A stretch of 23,004 nt of DNA, from positions 1 through 23,004 of IMG/VR virus record IMGVR_UViG_3300042463_001626. One strand, 5' to 3'. The DNA comes from a virus. Shown here in pieces: positions 13,539 through 21,100 of the stretch. The position numbers and the translations under genes were made by a program. How positions within the stretch are numbered: position 1 is the first letter of the stretch; each line of letters starts with the position of its first letter. The notes below the pieces were generated by a model. The model saw nothing but the letters and a program-made list of their open reading frames with translations, ran no database searches and was not told the origin of the DNA.

Positions 13539-14957
13539 ATGACATTTGAATTTAATACTGCACTAGATCTGATCGGAAAGCTCGATGAAGCGTTCCCAGG
13601 AACGCAAAGTCTGATTGTCGGCGGAGCGGTTCGTGACTACTTTTTGAACGTACCCGCGCACGACGTTGACATTGCAACCAATGTTCCGTTTGAGCAGCTT
13701 GCGCTATACTTTGAGTTGCAGGACATCACGAAGAACACCGTGAATGCTCAGCCTGTTAGCATCATCGTTCATTGCGGCGTCGCTTTTGAAATTGCTCAGT
13801 TCCGCACTGACAGTATCGGTACTGACCGTAAGAGTAACGTCGCAACGGTTGTCAGCACCTTTGAAGAAGACAGTGCGCGTCGTGATATCACGATTAACGC
13901 AATAGGTCTTGACCGCAATCAGAAGATCATCGACCCACAAGGTGGACGTCAAGATCTGATTAGAGAATTGGTCACGTGCGTCGGCGATCCAAACATTCGC
14001 TTTCAGGAAGATGCAACACGTATTCTTCGGGTCTTGCGGTTTGCTGCTAAGCTAAACTTCGCTATTCACCCTGACACGCTTGACGCGGTTATTCGCAACC
14101 GTGGTCTACTCACTGATCGTGAACGTATTAGTCCAGAGAGTATCGCTAAGGAAATCTTTAAGGCTGCACATGATGGCGTAGTCTTTGCAAGATTTATTCG
14201 GCTGCTTGATCTAATGGGCATTAGTTCTCTAATCCTGCGTGAATGGATTGATCTGAATGGATTTACTCATGATCCTATTCACCATCCTGAAGGTGGAAGT
14301 ACTGTTCAAGGTCATATTCTTGAGTGCCTTGTTCAAGGTGGATTTACGAATGATCCTGTGACTAACATCGGTATCTTCTGTCATGACCTTGGTAAGGCAG
14401 TCACTCGCGGGGTCAAGAGCAACGGACAGTCCAACTATCATGGGCACGAAGGTGCAGGAGTTCCTATTGTCGAAGCACTGTTTGACCGCCTGCGGTTTAA
14501 CGATCTGTCTTCAGGCGACAAGGAAGATATCCTCTTTGCCACCGAAAAGCACATGCTGATTCATAACCTTCGTGAACTTAGCACGCGCACAATTGCACGT
14601 CTGGTTCTTGCAAAGGGTTGGAATGTTCTGAAGCAAGTTGCCTTTGCTGATGAAGCAAGCCGTGGACCTGATCTTTTCAATGCAGATGAATTCACTCAAA
14701 GGATTGCTTGGGCCGAAGAAAAGGTTCGGAACATTGCTAAGAATCGCGATGAACTTCGCCTACGCGTCAAGGAACATGTTGATGGCAACAAGCTGCTGGA
14801 ATGGTTCCCTGAACTGCAAAGCAATCGTAAACTCCTTGCGCCTCTTCTCGAGTTCCTTGCTGAATTCATTCTTGAATGCATCGACCTTGGAGAGATTCCT
14901 TCCCAAGATGACATCCGTCGCGTTGCCTCAAACGAACTTTTTTACAATCTAAATTAA
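13539..14957 (+). CDS. cca: CCA tRNA nucleotidyltransferase / poly(A) polymerase family with HD domain
   Basis: A 472-residue protein. Class II nucleotidyltransferase head: GGAVRDYFL (28-36) and DVDIATN (42-48) with the two metal-binding Asp, then RRDITINAI, and FQEDATRILRVLRFAAKLNF, the nucleotide-selecting neck segment with EDxxRxxR. A C-terminal HD domain follows with HHPEGGSTVQGH and CHDLGK (His282-Asp283). The enzyme adds or repairs the 3' CCA of tRNA; with an HD domain it may also remove 2',3'-cyclic phosphate from tRNA ends, as in E. coli Cca. Phages rarely carry it outside tRNA-rich genomes. It lies in a unit with a PTH2-like gene, supporting a tRNA-maintenance role. Confidence 0.93.
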   Translation: MTFEFNTALDLIGKLDEAFPGTQSLIVGGAVRDYFLNVPAHDVDIATNVPFEQLALYFELQDITKNTVNAQPVSIIVHCGVAFEIAQFRTDSIGTDRKSNVATVVSTFEEDSARRDITINAIGLDRNQKIIDPQGGRQDLIRELVTCVGDPNIRFQEDATRILRVLRFAAKLNFAIHPDTLDAVIRNRGLLTDRERISPESIAKEIFKAAHDGVVFARFIRLLDLMGISSLILREWIDLNGFTHDPIHHPEGGSTVQGHILECLVQGGFTNDPVTNIGIFCHDLGKAVTRGVKSNGQSNYHGHEGAGVPIVEALFDRLRFNDLSSGDKEDILFATEKHMLIHNLRELSTRTIARLVLAKGWNVLKQVAFADEASRGPDLFNADEFTQRIAWAEEKVRNIAKNRDELRLRVKEHVDGNKLLEWFPELQSNRKLLAPLLEFLAEFILECIDLGEIPSQDDIRRVASNELFYNLN

Positions 14958-14970
14958 CACGAAATACAAC

Positions 14971-15447
14971 ATGCGAAAAGAAAAACTATACATTGGCTCT
15001 ATTGAGCAGCTTCGAGAGCACTTTACAACTCTACTTAACACTACCCACAACGCTCCGGCGAATAGAAGAGTTGAACAACTCCACTTCAATTTTGAATATC
15101 AATTGCAGGCAATTTTACTAAAAGGTGGCATTAACTTTGGCGTGGTCTTTATGCTAAAAAACATGCCCGGTCGTTATATCGTTAGTAAATTTTGGGTTTT
15201 GATTAACCCAAATGAGTTTGAAGGTGGACTACACGTGAGCGACATTTATATCGGTAATCCGGATGAATTGATTGATTTTATTTCAGATGACGGAAGCGCA
15301 TCTCGTAATGACATATGTCATCAAGTGCGTATCATAGAAAACGAGCTCTACGGATTTGGTGTTGTCAATATTTTTTCTGATACGGATCTCTCCATCAAAA
15401 ATTACTATATTCTTTGCATGACACATCCACCGTTGGGGGCAAACTGA
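14971..15447 (+). CDS. Hypothetical protein
   Basis: A 158-residue protein with a helical N-terminus (LYIGSIEQLREHFTTLL) and a beta-rich middle (INFGVVFMLKNMPGRYIVSK, FWVLINPNEFEGGLHVSDIY) followed by a helix ELIDFISDD and more strands. There is no signal peptide or membrane segment and no motif I recognise. It starts 13 bp after the CCA gene. The next gene's open frame begins within its 3' end, but that gene's likely ATG lies 23 bp beyond it. Confidence 0.65.
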   Translation: MRKEKLYIGSIEQLREHFTTLLNTTHNAPANRRVEQLHFNFEYQLQAILLKGGINFGVVFMLKNMPGRYIVSKFWVLINPNEFEGGLHVSDIYIGNPDELIDFISDDGSASRNDICHQVRIIENELYGFGVVNIFSDTDLSIKNYYILCMTHPPLGAN

Positions 15448-15470
15448 GGTACATCTTAAGAAATAACAAT

Positions 15471-15872
15471 ATGAGAATGTATTTTTTTGTAATGGGAAAT
15501 TTGTCAGGACGGCAACAAGGGATTCAAGCGGGTCATGCTGCTGTTGAGTATTCACGGCATGCAGCTGACCGTGTTGAAGGATATGAGCAATATGCCGAAT
15601 TTGCTGATGACCATAAGACGTTCATCTTACTTGACGGGGGAGGTAGTCAGGATATGCCTATGCGCGCGCGTGAATTGCGATCGCTTAACATCAAGACTGC
15701 CTCATTTTATGAACCTGACTTGAATAACTCTCTATCCGCAATCGCATTCATTCTTCCAGAAGAAATTTATGGCATCGACTTAGCTGATCCTGGGGGTGAA
15801 GGCGACGAGAGTAATCTTCGTCGTTACGCTATCAAATCATACATCTCAAAATTCCGACTCGCATCAAACTAA
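15471..15872 (+). CDS. PTH2-like protein (peptidyl-tRNA hydrolase II fold)
   Basis: A 133-residue protein from the ATG at 15471; the frame extends to 15414, but that part overlaps the previous gene and precedes the first conserved strand. Seen: MRMYFFVMGNLSGRQQGIQA followed by GHAAVEYSRH, matching the PTH2 start 'viRtDLs.gq.avQagHA', then FILLDGG, a helix, and FYEPDLNNSLSAIAFI, equivalent to the family's conserved 'EPDL...LTAia'. PTH2 releases tRNA from stalled peptidyl-tRNA. The Asp of the usual RxDL is Asn here, so activity may be altered. Pairing with CCA transferase upstream points to tRNA recycling. Confidence 0.78.
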   Translation: MRMYFFVMGNLSGRQQGIQAGHAAVEYSRHAADRVEGYEQYAEFADDHKTFILLDGGGSQDMPMRARELRSLNIKTASFYEPDLNNSLSAIAFILPEEIYGIDLADPGGEGDESNLRRYAIKSYISKFRLASN

Positions 15873-15881
15873 AAATACATT

Positions 15882-16121
15882 ATGAAACTGACATTTAAAA
15901 CTAACACCGAATATCAAAACGCAAAAACTCTTCTTGGAGGAAATGGTTATCAGTTCGCCTATTACATCGATGAACGCGAAATTCGTTTTTACACCACTGG
16001 ATCTTTTCTCGATGCTGTAGCCTCAATTGGCGAAATTGGAATCCGCGAGGATACTCATTACTCCGTCGATTCTGAAGGATACCGCATGTCTGCTCTTGAG
16101 AACGGGTGGTCCGCCGGATAA
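15882..16121 (+). CDS. Small hypothetical protein
   Basis: A 79-residue protein, mixed helix and strand: MKLTFKTNTEYQNAKTLLGG, then YQFAYYIDEREIRFYTTGSF, LDAVASIGEIGIRED and a Ser/Tyr-rich end. The alternation of strand, helix and two strands could be a small ferredoxin-like fold, but no family is recognised. Starts 9 bp after the PTH2-like gene and is the last of the unit, with a terminator 11 bp downstream. Confidence 0.65.
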   Translation: MKLTFKTNTEYQNAKTLLGGNGYQFAYYIDEREIRFYTTGSFLDAVASIGEIGIREDTHYSVDSEGYRMSALENGWSAG

Positions 16122-16132
16122 ATCCTAATTTT

Positions 16133-16173
16133 CACAAAAATCTGAACTTTTTTCGGATTTTGTGCATTTTTTT
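16133..16173 (+). terminator. Rho-independent-type terminator fused to the next promoter
   Basis: Left arm CACAAAAATCTGAA (16133-16146), a short T-rich loop, right arm TTCGGATTTTGTG (16152-16164) with one bulged A and one G-T wobble, then CA and seven T (16167-16173). The next -35 follows after one base. Confidence 0.7.
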
Positions 16174-16174
16174 G

Positions 16175-16203
16175 TTTACATTCCATGAAAAACCTGTTAA
16201 AAT
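16175..16203 (+). promoter_or_regulatory. Conserved promoter/leader, copy 5
   Basis: TTTACA at 16175-16180, a 17 bp spacer and TAAAAT at 16198-16203, followed by CTGTAAGGAAACCACCGAAT and the ATG at 16228. It drives the seven-gene repeat operon. Its spacer and -10 are close to those of copy 6 (AAAACCTGTTAAAAT), so copies 5 and 6 form a sub-type. Confidence 0.85.
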
Positions 16204-16227
16204 AATTCTGTAAGGAAACCACCGAAT

Positions 16228-16620
16228 ATGACTCCAGTATACATTAACATCGGCAAATATGGCGACAAGCATTACTACAAGGACAAAGCAATGACGATAC
16301 ATCATCGTGAAGACGGTCCTGCGGTTGAATACCCCGATGGAGATAAATCTTGGTACATCAATGGAAAACTTCATCGTGAAGATGGTCCTGCGGTTGAATA
16401 TGCCGATGGAGGTAAAGCTTGGTTCATCGATGGAAAACGCCATCGTGAAGACGGTCCTGCAATTGAATTTGCCAATGGACGTAAAGCTTGGTACATCGAT
16501 GGAGTTTCACTAAGTGAACGAGAATTCCTCAAGCGAACTGCTCCAGAAATCGTCTTGACGATGGACGAGATTGCATCTAAGTTTGGGATTGAAGTGAGCA
16601 AGTTGAAGATCACTAAGTAA
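16228..16620 (+). CDS. HREDGPA-repeat protein A (3 repeats)
   Basis: A 130-residue protein made of a 25-residue head (MTPVYINIGKYGDKHYYKDK...), three 23-residue units (HREDGPAVEYADGGKAWFID type) and a 36-residue tail (LSEREFLKRTAPEIVLTMDE...). The unit resembles MORN-type repeats: a Gly at each turn and W(Y/F) as the conserved aromatic pair, so a chain of beta hairpins is expected. The tail segment MDEIASKFGIEVSKLKI looks like a short helical, helix-turn-helix-like motif. Similar HREDGPA repeats are known to me from phages and giant viruses, without established function. First gene of the operon and the only one with the AAGG leader. Confidence 0.85.
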   Translation: MTPVYINIGKYGDKHYYKDKAMTIHHREDGPAVEYPDGDKSWYINGKLHREDGPAVEYADGGKAWFIDGKRHREDGPAIEFANGRKAWYIDGVSLSEREFLKRTAPEIVLTMDEIASKFGIEVSKLKITK

Positions 16621-16657
16621 GTAAGTAAGGAACACGAAACGAACACTAAAACACATT

Positions 16658-17188
16658 ATGACTCCAGTATACATTATCATCAACGAATACAGAAGTAAGC
16701 ATTACTACAAGGACAAAGCAATGACGATACATCATCGTGAAGACGGTCCTGCAATTGAACATGCCAATGGAGGTAAAGTTTGGTACGTCAATGGAAAACT
16801 TCATCGTGAAGATGGTCCTGCTATTGAATATGCCGATGGAGGTAAAGAATGGTACTCTAATGGAAAACGCCATCGTGAAGACGGTCCTGCGGCTGAATAC
16901 GCTAATGTAGGTAAATTTTGGTACGTCGATGGAAAACTTCATCGTGAAGACGGTCCTGCAATTGAATTTGCCGGTGGACATAAAGAATGGTACGTCGATG
17001 GAAAACTTCATCGTGAAGACGGTCCTGCGGTTGAATATGCCGATGGGAGTAAATTTTGGTATCTCGATGGAGTGGAACACGATGAACAAGAATTCCTCAA
17101 GCGAACTGCTCCAGAAATCGTCTTGACGATGGACGAAATTGCTGCTAAGTTTGGTATCGAAGTTAGCAAGCTAAAGATCACTAAGTAA
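16658..17188 (+). CDS. HREDGPA-repeat protein B (5 repeats)
   Basis: A 176-residue paralogue with head MTPVYIIINEYRSKHYYKDK, five units and the tail LKRTAPEIVLTMDEIAAKFG. Its hinge after the last unit is VEHDEQEF rather than VSLSE. One unit has lost a turn Gly (ANVGKFW). It is the only copy with EIAAKFG in place of EIASKFG. It follows protein A after 37 bp containing repeats of GTAA and CGAACA. Confidence 0.85.
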   Translation: MTPVYIIINEYRSKHYYKDKAMTIHHREDGPAIEHANGGKVWYVNGKLHREDGPAIEYADGGKEWYSNGKRHREDGPAAEYANVGKFWYVDGKLHREDGPAIEFAGGHKEWYVDGKLHREDGPAVEYADGSKFWYLDGVEHDEQEFLKRTAPEIVLTMDEIAAKFGIEVSKLKITK

Positions 17189-17211
17189 GTAAGGAACCCA
17201 AAACGAACATT

Positions 17212-17742
17212 ATGACTCCAGTATACATTATCATCAACGAATACGGAAACAAGTATTACTACAAGGACCAAGCAATGACGATACGCCATCGTGAAGATGG
17301 TCCTGCGGTTGAACTTGCCGGTGGAGATAAATCTTGGTTCATCGATGGAAAACTTCATCGTGAAGACGGTCCTGCAATTGAATACGCCGATGGAGGTAAA
17401 GAATGGTACGTCGATGGAAAACTTCATCGTAAAGATGGTCCTGCAATTGAATATGCCGATGGGAGTAAAGTTTGGTACGTCGATGGAAAACGCCATCGTG
17501 AAGATGGTCCTGCAATTGAATATGCCAGTGGAGGTAAATCTTGGTTCGTCAATGGAAAACGCCATCGTGAAGATGGTCCTGCAGTTGAACTTGCCGGTGG
17601 ACATAAAGAATGGTACGTCGATGGAGTTTCACTAAGTGAACAAGAATTCCTCAAGCGAACTGCTAAAGAAATCGTCTTGACAATGGACGAGATTGCATCT
17701 AAGTTTGGGATTGAAGTGAGCAAGCTAAAGATCACTAAGTAA
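17212..17742 (+). CDS. HREDGPA-repeat protein C (5 repeats)
   Basis: A 176-residue paralogue with head MTPVYIIINEYGNKYYYKDQ, five units, a VSLSEQEF hinge and an LKRTAKEI tail. One unit reads HRKDGPA, the only change to the HREDGPA core in the array. It combines the head type of protein B with the hinge type of A and the tail type of E, so it looks mosaic. The spacer from B is 23 bp, with TAAGGAACCC about 20 bases before the ATG, rather far for a Shine-Dalgarno. Confidence 0.85.
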   Translation: MTPVYIIINEYGNKYYYKDQAMTIRHREDGPAVELAGGDKSWFIDGKLHREDGPAIEYADGGKEWYVDGKLHRKDGPAIEYADGSKVWYVDGKRHREDGPAIEYASGGKSWFVNGKRHREDGPAVELAGGHKEWYVDGVSLSEQEFLKRTAKEIVLTMDEIASKFGIEVSKLKITK

Positions 17743-17772
17743 GGAACCCAAAACGAACACGAAACGAACATT

Positions 17773-18234
17773 ATGACTCCAGTATACATTATCATCGGCA
17801 AATACGGAAACAAGCATTACTACAAGGACAAAGCAATGACGATACTTCATCGTGAAGATGGTCCTGCGGCTGAACATGCCAATGGATGTAAAGAATGGTA
17901 CTCTAATGGAAAACATCATCGTGAAGACGGTCCTGCGGTTGAATATGCCAATGGACATAAAGCTTGGTTCATCGATGGAAAACTTCATCGTGAAGATGGT
18001 CCTGCAGTTGAACTTGCCGGTGGACATAAAGAATGGTACGTCAATGGAAAACGCCATCGTGAAGACGGTCCTGCGGTTGAATATGCCGATGGACATAAAG
18101 CTTGGTTCATCGATGGAGTTTCACTAAGTGAACAAGAATTCCTTCTTAAAACCGCTAAAGAAATCGTCTTGACGATGGACGAGATTGCATCTAAGTTTGG
18201 GATTGAAGTGAGCAAGCTGAAGATCCAGAAGTAA
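17773..18234 (+). CDS. HREDGPA-repeat protein D (4 repeats)
   Basis: A 153-residue paralogue with head MTPVYIIIGKYGNKHYYKDK, four units, VSLSEQEF hinge and the LLKTAKEI tail ending KLKIQK. Head, hinge and tail types all agree with those of protein G, the last copy, so these two are the closest relatives in the array. One unit carries Cys at the variable position (ANGCKEW). Spacer to C is 30 bp. Confidence 0.85.
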   Translation: MTPVYIIIGKYGNKHYYKDKAMTILHREDGPAAEHANGCKEWYSNGKHHREDGPAVEYANGHKAWFIDGKLHREDGPAVELAGGHKEWYVNGKRHREDGPAVEYADGHKAWFIDGVSLSEQEFLLKTAKEIVLTMDEIASKFGIEVSKLKIQK

Positions 18235-18274
18235 CGAACACGAAACGAACACGAAACGAACACTAAAACACATT

Positions 18275-18805
18275 ATGACTCCAGTATACATTAACATCGG
18301 CAAATATGGCGACAAGCATTACTACAAGGACAAAGCAATGACGATACGCCATCGTGAAGACGGTCCTGCTATTGAACTTGCCGATGGAGGTAAATCTTGG
18401 TTCGTCAATGGAAAACGCCATCGTGAAGACGGTCCTGCGGCTGAAGATGCCGATGGACATAAAGAATGGTTCATCGATGGAAAACATCATCGTGAAGACG
18501 GTCCTGCAATTGAATATGCCGGTGGAGGTAAAGCTTGGTACTCCAATGGAAAACTTCATCGTGAAGACGGTCCTGCAATTGAATATGCCGATGGGAGTAA
18601 ATTTTGGTTCGTCAATGGAAAACTTCATCGTGAAGACGGTCCTGCAGTTGAACATTCCGATGGAGGTAAAGAATGGTACGTCAATGGAGTGGAACACGGT
18701 GAACGAGAATTCCTCAAGCGAACTGCTAAAGAAATCGTCTTGACGATGGACGAGATTGCATCTAAGTTTGGCATTGAAGTGAGCAAGCTAAAGATCACTA
18801 AGTAA
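18275..18805 (+). CDS. HREDGPA-repeat protein E (5 repeats)
   Basis: A 176-residue paralogue with the head of protein A (MTPVYINIGKYGDKHYYKDK), five units, a VEHGEREF hinge and an LKRTAKEI tail. Head agrees with A, hinge type with B and F, tail with C, so it is the clearest mosaic. One unit has an unusual acidic AEDADGHKEW. The 40 bp spacer before it contains three CGAACA(C) repeats and no Shine-Dalgarno. Confidence 0.85.
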   Translation: MTPVYINIGKYGDKHYYKDKAMTIRHREDGPAIELADGGKSWFVNGKRHREDGPAAEDADGHKEWFIDGKHHREDGPAIEYAGGGKAWYSNGKLHREDGPAIEYADGSKFWFVNGKLHREDGPAVEHSDGGKEWYVNGVEHGEREFLKRTAKEIVLTMDEIASKFGIEVSKLKITK

Positions 18806-18839
18806 GTAAGGAACCCAAAACGAACACGAAACGAACATT

Positions 18840-19163
18840 ATGACTCCAGTATACATTATCATCAACGAATACGGAAACAAGCATTACTACAAGGACAAAG
18901 CAATGACGATACGCCATCGTGAAGACGGTCCTGCGGTTGAACTTGCCGATGGGAGTAAAGCTTGGTACTCTAATGGAAAACGCCATCGTGAAGATGGTCC
19001 TGCGGTTGAATACCCCGATGGACATAAAGTTTGGTATCTCGACGGAGTGAAACACGGTGAACAAGAATTCCTTCTTAAAACCGCTAAAGAAATCGTCTTG
19101 ACGATGGACGAGATTGCATCTAAGTTTGGGATTGAAGTGAGCAAGCTCAAGATCCAGAAGTAA
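18840..19163 (+). CDS. HREDGPA-repeat protein F (2 repeats)
   Basis: A 107-residue paralogue, the shortest, with head MTPVYIIINEYGNKHYYKDK, only two units, VKHGEQEF hinge and LLKTAKEI tail ending KLKIQK. The loss or gain of whole 69 bp units without frame damage is shown most plainly here. Both ends remain intact, so this is not a broken gene. Confidence 0.85.
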   Translation: MTPVYIIINEYGNKHYYKDKAMTIRHREDGPAVELADGSKAWYSNGKRHREDGPAVEYPDGHKVWYLDGVKHGEQEFLLKTAKEIVLTMDEIASKFGIEVSKLKIQK

Positions 19164-19192
19164 CGAACCCGAAACAAACACTAAAACACATT

Positions 19193-19654
19193 ATGACTCC
19201 AGTATACATTATCATCGGCAAATACGGAAACAAGCATTACTACAAGGACAAAGCAATGACGATACTTCATCGTGAAGATGGTCCTGCAGTTGAACTTGCC
19301 GGTGGACATAAAGAATGGTACGTCAATGGAAAACGCCATCGTGAAGACGGTCCTGCGGTTGAATATGCCGATGGAGGTAAAGCTTGGTTCATCGATGGAA
19401 AACGCCATCGTGAAGACGGTCCTGCGGTTGAACTTGCCAGTGGAGGTAAAGAATGGTACGTCAATGGAAAACGCCATCGTGAAGACGGTCCTGCGGTTGA
19501 ACTTGCCGATGGATGTAAAGCTTGGTTCATCGATGGAGTTTCACTAAGTGAACAAGAATTCCTTCTTAAAACCGCTAAAGAAATCGTCTTGACGATGGAC
19601 GAAATTGCATCTAAGTTTGGGATTGATGTAAGCAAGCTAAAGATCTCTAAGTAA
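19193..19654 (+). CDS. HREDGPA-repeat protein G (4 repeats)
   Basis: A 153-residue paralogue, last of the seven, with head MTPVYIIIGKYGNKHYYKDK, four units, VSLSEQEF hinge and LLKTAKEI tail, ending KLKISK and with EI replaced by DV-type change (FGIDVSKL). Like D it has a Cys at a variable site (ADGCKAW). It is followed after 22 bp by an unrelated gene in the same unit. Confidence 0.85.
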   Translation: MTPVYIIIGKYGNKHYYKDKAMTILHREDGPAVELAGGHKEWYVNGKRHREDGPAVEYADGGKAWFIDGKRHREDGPAVELASGGKEWYVNGKRHREDGPAVELADGCKAWFIDGVSLSEQEFLLKTAKEIVLTMDEIASKFGIDVSKLKISK

Positions 19655-19676
19655 GGAACTCTGATAAAATAAAAAT

Positions 19677-20024
19677 ATGAATCGTACAAGTAAACTATCT
19701 AGGCTTTTTAAATTCTTCTGGATGTCTCAAGCTGAACCTGATGAGACATGGGATAAACTATTGAATCTCCTGATTGATAAAGGAACTGTTACAAAAGTAG
19801 ATAACTTCACAATTACATTCGACAACGCCTTTACTGTTTGGACCTCCAATCACCCATACGCTAGTGGAATCCTTTATGTGTACAAAGGTAAGTACACTGA
19901 CGAGAGACTACACTGCTCTAAGGCAACTAAAATTCGACTAGAGGATTTTTATTACAAATATCTAGAAGATACAAAAGCTCAAAGTTATGTAGAGAAAGAA
20001 CTAAAGATCTATAAGAACAAGTAA
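19677..20024 (+). CDS. Hypothetical phage protein
   Basis: A 115-residue protein with a basic, aromatic N-terminus (SKLSRLFKFFWMSQ), helix WDKLLNLLIDKG, strands with FTITFDNAFTVWTSNHPYAS and a basic C-terminal part (CSKATKIRLEDFYYKYL). The block 'vWtSNhPYAsG...' followed by 'SkaT..RL' recalls a small conserved phage protein of unknown function; this is from memory and uncertain. It begins the non-repeat part of the operon, 22 bp after protein G, with AAGGAA about 17 nt before the ATG. Confidence 0.68.
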   Translation: MNRTSKLSRLFKFFWMSQAEPDETWDKLLNLLIDKGTVTKVDNFTITFDNAFTVWTSNHPYASGILYVYKGKYTDERLHCSKATKIRLEDFYYKYLEDTKAQSYVEKELKIYKNK

Positions 20025-20055
20025 GAACCAAAGGAACACCAATATAATAAACAAG

Positions 20056-20607
20056 ATGAAACTAATGAAACTAATGACAATCGTTGTGGCTGCTCTTATG
20101 CTGCCTTCGTGTATTGAAGAAACCCAGCCAAGTAATGCCAGCGGCAGTGTCTCAAAGAAGACTGTTGAGGTATCAACTGATGCTGATGGTTGGACTGTAG
20201 AACAGAAGAATATTGCTGAACGACTCAAGCGTGATAATGTCGCTGGAGCAATCAAGCATCTGTATGTGATTAGTCCTTATAGTGGTCAGGTGATTCTGTA
20301 TTCCACCGTGAAAGGTAAGGTCACTTCATCTGGTAAGCGACTAACTCCTACAAGTGTATCAGCGGGTGCTTGGGAGTATGTCAACAGTCCTCATAGTGGT
20401 ATGGGTGTCAATATTAACGGGCAGACAAAATACACATCAGAAGTGCTACAAGATGATGGCTCTTATGGCAGTTCATGTGAATACATTTATTGGTTCAGCT
20501 CTAAGGGAACTTTCCATAGTCACTTCTTCACTGGTGGACAAATCATCCATGTTTCTGATCAACCAATTGCTGTAAAGAACATCACTCTTAACCTCGAAGA
20601 CCGCTAA
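20056..20607 (+). CDS. Phage lipoprotein with conserved beta-rich domain
   Basis: A 183-residue protein with a lipoprotein signal MKLMKLMTIVVAALMLPSC, lipidated Cys19 (lipobox LPSC) and Ser/Thr-rich linker. The mature domain contains WTVEQKNIAERLKRDN, KHLYVISPYSGQVILYSTV, GKVTSSGKRLTP, VLQDDGSYGSS and GGQIIHVSDQPI, segments I recognise from a conserved lipoprotein family of Gram-negative phages whose function is unknown. It should be anchored in the periplasmic side of the cell envelope. Being made from a strong promoter together with another lipoprotein, a role in altering the host envelope, for example superinfection exclusion, is a possibility only. Confidence 0.85.
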   Translation: MKLMKLMTIVVAALMLPSCIEETQPSNASGSVSKKTVEVSTDADGWTVEQKNIAERLKRDNVAGAIKHLYVISPYSGQVILYSTVKGKVTSSGKRLTPTSVSAGAWEYVNSPHSGMGVNINGQTKYTSEVLQDDGSYGSSCEYIYWFSSKGTFHSHFFTGGQIIHVSDQPIAVKNITLNLEDR

Positions 20608-20608
20608 T

Positions 20609-21073
20609 ATGAAAACCGTTGTATATATTTTTCTCTCTCTGGTAGCATGTACTGTCATCATTGGATGTAGTATCCTGAGTAAAGGATGTTCTTATGTTGG
20701 CAAGGCAACTGCTGTCGTTGAACAACAACTAGATCCGGCTCTTCTCTTGAAGAAGTATGAATGGTTCAAAAATGTAGCAGCAGAATGTGATAAGAAACTT
20801 GCTGATGTTCAGGTTTATAAGTCCCGTCTCACTAGTATGGAGAAGTCCTATGAAGGCACCTCTCGTAAGGATTGGGATCGAACTGATAAAGAACAGTTTA
20901 ATCTATGGGAGCAAGAAGTTGCGGGTGTCGTTGCCAGTTATAACAGCCTAGCTGCTGAATATAATGCAGCCATGTCCAAGATCAACTATGCCTTTACCAA
21001 TATCGGATCTCTCCCAAAGGGAGCAGCTGAACCATTGCCGCGAGAGGTGCGATCATATACTCTTTCCTTTTAA
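20609..21073 (+). CDS. Phage lipoprotein, helical
   Basis: A 154-residue protein starting one base after the previous stop. N-terminus MKTVVYIFLSLVACTVIIGC offers two lipobox cysteines, Cys14 (LVAC) and Cys20 (IIGC). The mature part is almost all helix: LLLKKYEWFKNVAAECDKKL, YKSRLTSMEKSYEG, RTDKEQFNLWEQEVAGVVAS, NSLAAEYNAAMSKINY, ending LPKGAAEPLPREV. This matches a conserved phage lipoprotein family known to me from other Gram-negative phages, function unknown. It is the last gene of the repeat operon; a perfect terminator hairpin follows 27 bp on. Confidence 0.83.
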   Translation: MKTVVYIFLSLVACTVIIGCSILSKGCSYVGKATAVVEQQLDPALLLKKYEWFKNVAAECDKKLADVQVYKSRLTSMEKSYEGTSRKDWDRTDKEQFNLWEQEVAGVVASYNSLAAEYNAAMSKINYAFTNIGSLPKGAAEPLPREVRSYTLSF

Positions 21074-21100
21074 AAGAACTCTTAAGAGCTAAATCATCGA

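Larger units (their letters stand above)
16303..19543 (+). repeat. Twenty-eight 69-bp coding repeats in seven blocks
   Basis: Units of 69 bp (23 codons) starting CATCGTGAAGA(C/T)GGTCCTGC. Blocks contain 3, 5, 5, 4, 5, 2 and 4 units, separated by the gene tails, spacers and heads. The HREDGPA core varies mainly at silent positions, while the positions after E, around the turn Gly, before W and after W(Y/F) vary in amino acid. All units stay in frame. Confidence 0.93.

Noticed and set aside
16303-19543. Regular repeats as a CRISPR-like array
   Set aside because: The repeats are in-frame coding units without spacers, and no cas genes are nearby.
16132-19689. Long minus-strand and other-frame open frames through the repeat array, with their own repeats (e.g. 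FSIDVPFFTSIGIFNCRT)
   Set aside because: They are shadows: a 69 bp repeat free of stops in one frame stays open in others. They lack starts with ribosome sites, run through gene boundaries and spacers, and oppose the promoter direction.
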